A stretch of DNA of 64,000 bases. Source: Bin87 sp965204905 (GTDB taxonomy: Bacteria; Chloroflexota; Dehalococcoidia; Lucifugimonadales; UBA3495). The stretch's first letter is position 1. The number at the start of each line of letters is the position of its first letter. The notes below the pieces were generated by a model that ran no database searches, was not told the DNA's origin, and worked only from the letters and a program-made list of their open reading frames with translations. A program made the translations under genes and the position numbers. Location of the stretch: positions 1,178,001 to 1,242,000 of the forward strand of contig OZ242042.1 of assembly GCA_965204905.1 (NCBI GenBank). The letters run 5' to 3'. Positions 58,866 through 64,000 of the stretch are shown here, piece after piece.

Positions 58866-59837
58866 TCAGCCCCAGATTGCCGCTACGCGGTACGCCAATT
58901 GAGTGTGCGACTCGCGCACGTCCACAATTTCCGCCGGCACGTCGCCGAGTATCCCCAGCGCGATGACCCAGTTCAGGATCTCGTGGTCGCCGGACTCTTG
59001 AATCTCCTCGGGACTGAGTTCCGCCAGTTTGCTGCCCTGGCCTTTCCGCACCAGTTCCAGGTTGCGCCGGTCGGTCTCGATGTCTATCGCCCGGCACTGG
59101 AACTTGTGGGCCAGGAAACTGTGCGACCAGCTGGACGATGCTACCACCGCGACCCGTTCGTCCCGGGTGTCCAGGAACCGCCGAATGCCCTGGCCCAACT
59201 GGTAACATCGTTTCGGCGTCGGGCGTGGCGGGTAATCCGGTCCCGCCTCTTCCCCGTAGCAGTTCACGAACAGCGGCAGCAGCGGGAACTTTCCATCCGG
59301 GTCCAGGAACACCAACGGGTTGATGATGGCGTGAGCCAATCCCCAGTCCCAGCCCTTGAGCGCGCTGGACGAGGCCATGTCAAACCCGTCCCGAATCAGG
59401 AAGTTGCGCATGTCCCGGGAAAACTCTTTGGGACACTGGAAGGTGAATTTCGTTTCGGGCGCAGCGTTCCACAAATTGGTGCGGGCCGCCGGCCGCTGGA
59501 ACGGGTATCCGTCCACTTCGGCGCCGGTGTACAGGCAGAAGGGAGGCAGGTTGTCCTGTAGGAAATTCTCCGCCTGGTCGTCGCCGATCACCATCAACAC
59601 GTCCGGCTCCCATTCGTGGAGGCGTTTCCGCATGATCTCAAACGACTCCACTACCTTCTTCTGGTCGCTGATGTCCTGGCTCAGACCGTTGTCGTCTCCC
59701 AGCTCTGCCAGCAACGCTGCCGGAGCCTCATAGCCCGGCACACGCGCAAATATGCGCTCCCTGCCCTTCGACCACACCTCCGGCGGCGTCAGAATAATCG
59801 GACCGTGAGAACATCCCAACCCAAGTAATTCAGCCAT
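58866..59837 (-). CDS. LigB/DODA-type extradiol dioxygenase-like protein, 323 aa
   Basis: The class III extradiol dioxygenase fold is suggested by LGLGCSHGPIIL (first metal His), DVLMVIGDDQAENF, LPLFVNCY and VAVVASSSWSHSFLAHKF, with a C-terminal NWVIALGILG segment. Members open catechol-type rings using Fe(II). AGGAGG ends six bases before the ATG at 59837, which decides the start over an ATG immediately after the Shine-Dalgarno and one at 59906. A small Cys-rich protein is encoded two bases downstream. The nearby HpaB-type hydroxylase could supply a catecholic substrate. Confidence 0.82.
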   Translation of the reverse strand: MAELLGLGCSHGPIILTPPEVWSKGRERIFARVPGYEAPAALLAELGDDNGLSQDISDQKKVVESFEIMRKRLHEWEPDVLMVIGDDQAENFLQDNLPPFCLYTGAEVDGYPFQRPAARTNLWNAAPETKFTFQCPKEFSRDMRNFLIRDGFDMASSSALKGWDWGLAHAIINPLVFLDPDGKFPLLPLFVNCYGEEAGPDYPPRPTPKRCYQLGQGIRRFLDTRDERVAVVASSSWSHSFLAHKFQCRAIDIETDRRNLELVRKGQGSKLAELSPEEIQESGDHEILNWVIALGILGDVPAEIVDVRESHTQLAYRVAAIWG

Positions 59838-59975
59838 TATCATCCTCCTATAGAGCCGGAACGCTGCCGTCTTTTCGCAGATTACCGCGATTGTAGGTAT
59901 GCTCACAGAGAGCTGTCAATTTCGGCGTGATCCTCGTGCGCACCTGCTTCGCTCAACCGTCATTGCGACCCCGCG

Positions 59976-60749
59976 CTACTCCCTCTCCCCCGACCCCGGC
60001 CCCCACGTCGTGCCGAAATCAAAACGCGACGCCAGTTGCCCAGTAAAGGTGCTTGCATCCTGCATGGCCAGGTACACCGCCATGGGGCCAATCGCGCTGG
60101 GATCAACCCGCTCGTGCCAGTCCCGTTGCGTCCACGGGATTGCCGCCGACCCTTCGCTGCGCAGCCCGCCGGGGCTCAGGATATTCACCGCGATGTTGTA
60201 GTCCCGTACCTCGTCGGCCAGGCAGTAACTGAACATGTGCACCGCCGCCTTGCTCGCGCTGTATAACACGCCGCCGCCCTGATTGGGATCGGTGGCCATC
60301 CGTGAGCCGATGTTGATGATGCTGCCCCGGCGCTGCTCCATCATTGCCGGCAACACGGCCCGGCTGCACAGGTACGGGCCGTTCACGTTGATCCGCATCA
60401 ACTGTTCCCAGCGGCCCGCGTCGATGTCCATGATCGTCTCGCCCAACACCATCATCCCCGCGTTATTGAAAAGCGCGTCGATTTTGCCGTAACGCTCCAT
60501 CGCCTGCCGGACCATCTCGTTGACCTGGGACTCGTTGGTCACGTCGCAGTCGATGGCAAGCGCTTCTCCGCCGTTGTTCCTGATGTCGTCGGCCGTCTGT
60601 TGCAGGGTTCCCGCCAGTCCGGTCGGCGACTGGCTGCGGGCGCAAATAACCACGCTCGCGCCTTCGTTGGCGTATTCCGTAGCTACGGCCCGTCCCAGCC
60701 CTCGGCTGGCGCCGGTTACGATGGCAACCATTCCGTCCATCTGGCCCAT
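59976..60749 (-). CDS. Short-chain dehydrogenase/reductase (SDR), 257 aa
   Basis: Classical SDR features are present: VAIVTGASRGLGRAVA (TGxxxGxG cofactor loop near residue 12), ALFNNAGMM (NNAG), SIINIGSRMA with the catalytic Ser, and YSASKAAVHMF (YxxxK), then a PGG turn after the active site. It oxidises or reduces a hydroxyl/keto group with NAD(P). GGGAGG precedes the ATG. It lies 33 bases after the HpaB-type hydroxylase in the same direction and probably acts in the same pathway. Confidence 0.9.
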   Translation of the reverse strand: MGQMDGMVAIVTGASRGLGRAVATEYANEGASVVICARSQSPTGLAGTLQQTADDIRNNGGEALAIDCDVTNESQVNEMVRQAMERYGKIDALFNNAGMMVLGETIMDIDAGRWEQLMRINVNGPYLCSRAVLPAMMEQRRGSIINIGSRMATDPNQGGGVLYSASKAAVHMFSYCLADEVRDYNIAVNILSPGGLRSEGSAAIPWTQRDWHERVDPSAIGPMAVYLAMQDASTFTGQLASRFDFGTTWGPGSGERE

Positions 60750-60782
60750 GATGGTCCTCCCTGAGCGAATGACTCGTTGGGT

Positions 60783-62279
60783 TCAGCTGCCCGGCGTTGC
60801 CTGAGGCATGCGACGCGGCGCGCTTTCTATCTCTTGCAGGCTGGTCAGGTCCATGGAGGGTATGTCCACGCTCACGAAATCGTGTACGCCATTGGCCAGC
60901 TCGTTGTACCTTTCAAACCAGGCCCCCAGCTGGCGCCGCCAGGAATCGAGCCCGCCGCTGGCATGGAGCTCGAAGGCGGCTTCCCGCGCGTCCAAACCCG
61001 ATGAAACCTGATCCCAGGCCAGTTGCAACAGCGCGGCCCGTTGCATCGCCGTGTATCCGCCCCCGCCGAAAGCGTCCTCCAGCTCGGCGGCCATGACCGG
61101 GTCAGCGAAGTCAGTGTCGGCCGGCGCGTTGATCAGCGACGAACCGGGCAAGCCGCGCAGTATTTCACCCATCCGCTGCCGGACTCTGAGCGTGTTGATT
61201 CCCGCAGCGGCCACGTGAATCTGATTGGGCAGGGCGTGCCCGCTCACCGACGTTTCCGGATCCAGTTCCGCCGCCGTCATGCAGGTGCGGGTGGTTTGAA
61301 CGTTGACGGTCATCTCGACCAGATGCTCAACGGTCTGGGGGTTGTCCTTGAGGCCCATGATCTCGGCCAGCGCCAGGGCGATGCCCAACGACAATTCCGC
61401 CTTGGCCAGCCAGCCGTAGCTATGGTGCCACAGCATCCAGGACACCAGCGATTGCTTCCGGTTTCGGTTGGGAGGCTCTCCGGTGAACACGTGAGAACGC
61501 GGGATGAAAACGTCCTCCATCCAGACCATGGAATCCAGTTCATCGAACCGGCCGCTCAGGGGAGAGAGGAACAGATTCTTGTGCCGGGCAGCCGCCCGGC
61601 GCGACACCACCCGCAGGCCCGGAGCGTTCACCGGCACGATGAACCACAGGAATCTCCCGCTGCCGGTGGGCATATCGTTCCTGGTGCTGATGAGCAGGTC
61701 CTCCGCAAAGGGTGTGCTGGTGTGCATCTGTATCTTGCCGCTCACCACGATGCCGTCCGCGGTTTCGCTGACCAGTTTGAGGGCGGTGCGTTCGCTTTCG
61801 TCGGACCGCAGCCGGGTCCCGATGAGCGGCCCTCCCCCGGCGTAGGTCAGGAACCGGCCGCTTTTTGATATGTGCTCCAGGTACTCGTCGGCGGCCTGGA
61901 TATCCTCGGAAGAGTTGTCCAGCCGCTTCATCACGTTCTGCAATCCCAGGGCGATCAACTCGCCATACCCCGGGGTATGCGTCATGTTGCCCCCGGTCAG
62001 TAAATGCACCGCGCTGATCTGCTTCCCCATGCGCTTCAAATCCTCGGGCGTCCTGGGAGGGGTGAGCGCGAGGGGATGCCGCTGCCCGTTTTCGTCTGGC
62101 GGAGTCAGCAGGGTATCCTGCCACTGGGGGTCGAAATGTCGGTCATACCACGCCGCGTATTCATCCACCATCGCGGCCGTGGCCGGGTGGGTCGTCACGT
62201 CGGGCACGGCGCCTTCGCCAAGCACCCATACGTCGCGCCCATCGCGCAAGCTCTCTTTGTAGTCGGCTCCTGTCCTCAT
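60783..62279 (-). CDS. HpaB-type FADH2-dependent hydroxylase (4-hydroxyphenylacetate 3-hydroxylase family), 498 aa
   Basis: Family features are the opening GADYKESLRDGRDVWVLGE, LLTGGNMTHTPGYGELIALG, the acyl-CoA-dehydrogenase-like middle (IVSGKIQMHTSTPFAEDLLI; WFIVPVNAPGLRVVSRR), FIPRSHVF and HHSYGWLAKAELSLGIAL. Size is right for the oxygenase component, which hydroxylates phenols using FADH2 from a separate reductase; no reductase gene is nearby. It could also be a 4-hydroxybutyryl-CoA dehydratase relative, but the Cys cluster of those enzymes is not seen. It leads a leftward set with the SDR and perhaps the dioxygenase. Confidence 0.88.
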   Translation of the reverse strand: MRTGADYKESLRDGRDVWVLGEGAVPDVTTHPATAAMVDEYAAWYDRHFDPQWQDTLLTPPDENGQRHPLALTPPRTPEDLKRMGKQISAVHLLTGGNMTHTPGYGELIALGLQNVMKRLDNSSEDIQAADEYLEHISKSGRFLTYAGGGPLIGTRLRSDESERTALKLVSETADGIVVSGKIQMHTSTPFAEDLLISTRNDMPTGSGRFLWFIVPVNAPGLRVVSRRAAARHKNLFLSPLSGRFDELDSMVWMEDVFIPRSHVFTGEPPNRNRKQSLVSWMLWHHSYGWLAKAELSLGIALALAEIMGLKDNPQTVEHLVEMTVNVQTTRTCMTAAELDPETSVSGHALPNQIHVAAAGINTLRVRQRMGEILRGLPGSSLINAPADTDFADPVMAAELEDAFGGGGYTAMQRAALLQLAWDQVSSGLDAREAAFELHASGGLDSWRRQLGAWFERYNELANGVHDFVSVDIPSMDLTSLQEIESAPRRMPQATPGS

Positions 62280-62438
62280 GCCTCACCGTCCGAAAGATGA
62301 CCGGATGCTATGCCTGCCAACCCTCCGGCGTGTTTGCGCTGAAAGGTGCCGGCGTGCACACTATACACTGCGGAGCTCGTGGCGGGTGTCTTCCCCTCGC
62401 CCTACCGGCCCCGACAACCCAACAAGGAGGCCAGCGCC

Positions 62439-63272
62439 GTGAACAGTGGAGACACGGCATCCATCGTTTCTGCCACCAAAGCCTACTACGACGGCCCGGC
62501 GGATGAAATCTACCGGACGGTTTGGGGCGACAACCTGCACCTCGGTGTCCCCTGTAGCGAGGGATGTCCCCACCCCGAGGCCATGGAACACACCAACGAG
62601 ATCATGGCCGCCGCCGCGCCGTTGGGTTCCGGCGTGCGCGTCCTGGATCTGGGCTGTGGTTACGGGTCCACCGCCCGCTACTTGGCTACAAACTTCGGCT
62701 GCCAGGTGACCGGCGTCAACATCAGCGAAAAGGAACTGCAACTCGCCCGCGAGCGTAGCCGGGAGCGCCGCCTCGAGCACCTGCTGTCTTTCGAGTACGG
62801 CGACTTTCATTCCCTTGCCTACCCCGACGCTGCCTACGATATTGTCTGGAGCCAGGAGGCCTTCCTTCATGCGGCGGACAAGATCGTCGTCCTGACGGAA
62901 TGTCGTCGCGTCCTGCGGCCCGGCGGCTCGCTCATTTTTACCGACATCCTGGTTCGACACGACACGCCCGCAGAGGATCGGGCCAGGATCTACGACCGGG
63001 TCAAGTCGCCGGATATGTGGGACTTGGAAGATTACCGCAATGCCCTGACAAGGCTGGACCTGACTGTAACCCGGGAAGAAGACTGGTCTCATCACGTGGC
63101 GCGCTCCTACGGTTGGGTGCGAGACCGGCTACAGGAGAACCGGGAAAGCCTGTTGCCCCGCGTCAGTGCGGAGACCATTGACCGCACAGTGGATGCCCTG
63201 TCCTTCTGGGTGGACTCGGCTGACGCGGGCAAAATTGGCTGGGCATTCTTCGTTGCAGAGAAACGAGGTTGA
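62439..63272 (+). CDS. SAM-dependent methyltransferase (glycine betaine/sarcosine methyltransferase-like), 277 aa
   Basis: Class I methyltransferase motif I VLDLGCGYGSTARYLA is followed by VTGVNISEKELQLARE, FEYGDFHSLAYPDAAYDIVW and LRPGGSLIFTDIL. The start (KAYYDGPADEIYRTVWGDN LHLG type sequence) is typical of small-molecule N- or C-methyltransferases such as sarcosine/dimethylglycine methyltransferase. A GTG at 62439 with AAGGAGG eight bases upstream decides the start; the ATG at 62346 lies in unrelated leader sequence. It faces away from the HpaB-type gene. Substrate is not known. Confidence 0.87.
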   Translation: MNSGDTASIVSATKAYYDGPADEIYRTVWGDNLHLGVPCSEGCPHPEAMEHTNEIMAAAAPLGSGVRVLDLGCGYGSTARYLATNFGCQVTGVNISEKELQLARERSRERRLEHLLSFEYGDFHSLAYPDAAYDIVWSQEAFLHAADKIVVLTECRRVLRPGGSLIFTDILVRHDTPAEDRARIYDRVKSPDMWDLEDYRNALTRLDLTVTREEDWSHHVARSYGWVRDRLQENRESLLPRVSAETIDRTVDALSFWVDSADAGKIGWAFFVAEKRG

Positions 63273-63307
63273 CGATTTGGGCCGTCGAAATTCGGGAACC
63301 CCGCCGC

Positions 63308-63335
63308 TTGCGCCTTACCCCGCAAAAGGTATAAT
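63308..63335 (+). promoter_or_regulatory. Promoter of the tRNA-Ile gene
   Basis: TTGCGC (63308-63313) and a perfect TATAAT (63330-63335) are 16 bases apart, ending 15 bases before the tRNA. Confidence 0.6.
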
Positions 63336-63350
63336 GGTAGTCTCTACCGT

Positions 63351-63424
63351 GGGCCTGTAGCTCAGGCGGTTAGAGCGCAGTCCTGATAAGACTGAGGTCG
63401 TTGGTTCGAGTCCATCCAGGCCCA
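63351..63424 (+). tRNA. tRNA-Ile (GAT anticodon)
   Basis: The acceptor stem GGGCCTG (63351-63357) pairs with CAGGCCC (63417-63423), followed by discriminator A and an encoded CCA (63425-63427). D-arm AGCTCAGGCGGTTAGAGC, anticodon loop CTGATAA and T-loop GGTTCGAGTCC are all canonical. The GAT anticodon assigns it to isoleucine. It stands alone rather than in an rRNA operon, where this tRNA is often found. Confidence 0.97.
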
Positions 63425-63434
63425 CCAGAGAGTT

Positions 63435-63455
63435 TCGCCCAGTAAGTATGGGCGA
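63435..63455 (+). repeat. Hairpin directly after tRNA-Ile
   Basis: TCGCCCA (63435-63441) pairs perfectly with TGGGCGA (63449-63455) around a seven-base loop; TTTGAT follows. It begins eight bases after the encoded CCA and probably aids 3' processing or partial termination. Confidence 0.5.
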
Positions 63456-63461
63456 TTTGAT

Positions 63462-63490
63462 ACCCCCAATCCAACATGAGCGGGGGTTTT
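63462..63490 (+). terminator. Terminator after tRNA-Ile
   Basis: ACCCCC (63462-63467) pairs with GGGGGT (63482-63487) around a 14-base loop and ends in a run of four Ts, consistent with an intrinsic terminator for the tRNA transcript. Confidence 0.55.
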
Positions 63491-63527
63491 CGCTTATCAG
63501 CAACCCATGCAGCCAACGGAGTCGCGG

Positions 63528-63965
63528 ATGACAACCCCGGAATACTCCAGCACCGGAGTCCGGCTCCTTTCCGGCGGCAATCCGCAGATCGCCAAGGCCG
63601 ACGGCGACGCCCCCGTGCAGCAGTACATCGCTGCCATGCCCGGCTGGAAAAGCGATTTGGGCCGCCGCATCGACGACCTCATCGTCCGCACCGTGCCCGA
63701 CGTGCGCAAGGCAGTGCGGTGGAACTCGCCCTGGTACGGCGTCGAGGGCGAAGGCTGGTTCCTCAGCTACCACGTCTTCACCCGCTACGTGAAGGTAACC
63801 TTCCTCAACGGCGCGTCCCTGGATCCAGCCCCACACGGCGCCGGCAAAGACCCGGATTCGCGCTGGGTCGATATCTACGAAGACCAACTGGACGAGGAGC
63901 AGATGGCGAAGTGGGTGCGTCAGGCAGCGGCGCTGCCGGGCTGGCGCGGCTTCGACAAACTCTAA
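63528..63965 (+). CDS. DUF1801 (YdhG-like) protein, 145 aa
   Basis: The DUF1801 pattern is recognisable: VQQYIAAMPGWKSDLGRRID, LIVRTVPDVRKAVRWNSPWY, LSYHVFTRYVKVTFLNGASL and a C-terminal helix MAKWVRQAAALPGW. The family forms small alpha+beta proteins of unclear, possibly iron- or frataxin-like, function. The ATG at 63528 with GGAG at suitable distance is preferred over the ATG at 63507, which has none. It follows the tRNA-Ile terminator and ends 35 bases before the window end. Confidence 0.85.
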   Translation: MTTPEYSSTGVRLLSGGNPQIAKADGDAPVQQYIAAMPGWKSDLGRRIDDLIVRTVPDVRKAVRWNSPWYGVEGEGWFLSYHVFTRYVKVTFLNGASLDPAPHGAGKDPDSRWVDIYEDQLDEEQMAKWVRQAAALPGWRGFDKL

Positions 63966-64000
63966 ATCCGAAGCGTTCCCACTTCCGATCTGTCTGGTAA

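Noticed and set aside
59938..59975. Copy of the GTCATTGCGA repeat
   Set aside because: Only CGTCATTGCGACC is present, without the inverted partner; too short to call.
63351..63424. tRNA-Ile as attachment site for the serine recombinase
   Set aside because: The recombinase lies 52 kb away, serine integrases rarely use tRNA genes, and no repeat of the tRNA 3' end was noticed elsewhere.
1..64000. CRISPR array or cas genes
   Set aside because: No regularly spaced direct repeats were seen, and the one Cas4-like hint (3530-3793) is only a Cys cluster in a fragment.

Overview
This GC-rich chromosomal window most resembles an uncultivated Chloroflexota bacterium of the SAR202/Dehalococcoidia kind. 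That placement is inferred from gene content: many CaiB/BaiF CoA-transferases, LLM-type flavin monooxygenases, an MmgE/PrpD protein, an HpaB-type hydroxylase, Gfo/Idh/MocA and SDR dehydrogenases, and oligopeptide-type ABC uptake. There is no rRNA or ribosomal marker to prove it. The final bases resemble an assembly end.

Layout. (1) 1-11.4 kb is accessory DNA. It holds a 5'-truncated Eco57I-like DNA methyltransferase, gene remnants, a TPR lipoprotein, a DNA methyltransferase fused to an HNH nuclease, a resolvase-like protein lacking the catalytic residues, and a Zn-ribbon protein followed by a large serine recombinase. (2) 11.4-19.4 kb (minus) is a tight catabolic operon: LLM monooxygenase, two double-length CoA-transferases, a Cys-poor thiolase-like protein and its DUF35 partner. 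(3) 19.7-21.2 kb is a pentapeptide-repeat/FRG-domain protein in AT-richer DNA. (4) 21.4-36.2 kb holds catabolic and housekeeping enzymes: M19 dipeptidase, MBL hydrolase, alpha/beta hydrolase, BBE oxidase, MmgE/PrpD, SnoaL-like, Lhr helicase, CMD, VOC, LLM and Gfo/Idh/MocA. (5) 36.3-38.65 kb is an AT-richer three-gene cassette: ADP-ribosyltransferase-like protein, deoxyribosyltransferase-like/XRE protein and ImmA/IrrE metalloprotease. It is the best candidate for a new defence or toxin-antitoxin system. (6) 38.7-47.5 kb has an M24 protein with altered metal ligands, a vitamin-K-carboxylase-like membrane protein carrying an inserted palindromic repeat, an ImuB-DnaE2 mutagenesis cassette and an MFS transporter. 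(7) 47.65-58.3 kb (minus) is a complete Dpp/Opp-type ABC importer with three tandem lipoprotein binding proteins, two of them preceded by duplicated promoters. (8) 58.6-64 kb has a LigB-type dioxygenase coupled to a small Cys-rich protein, SDR, HpaB-type hydroxylase, methyltransferase, tRNA-Ile(GAT) and a DUF1801 protein.

How the parts fit. The transporter and hydrolases would bring in and trim organic substrates. The flavin monooxygenases, ring-cleavage enzyme, CoA-transferases and thiolase-like/DUF35 pair would oxidise, activate and cleave them. Accessory DNA (restriction-modification, recombinases, FRG protein, ART/XRE/protease cassette) sits between these blocks. All functions are read by eye from translated motifs; no database search was run.
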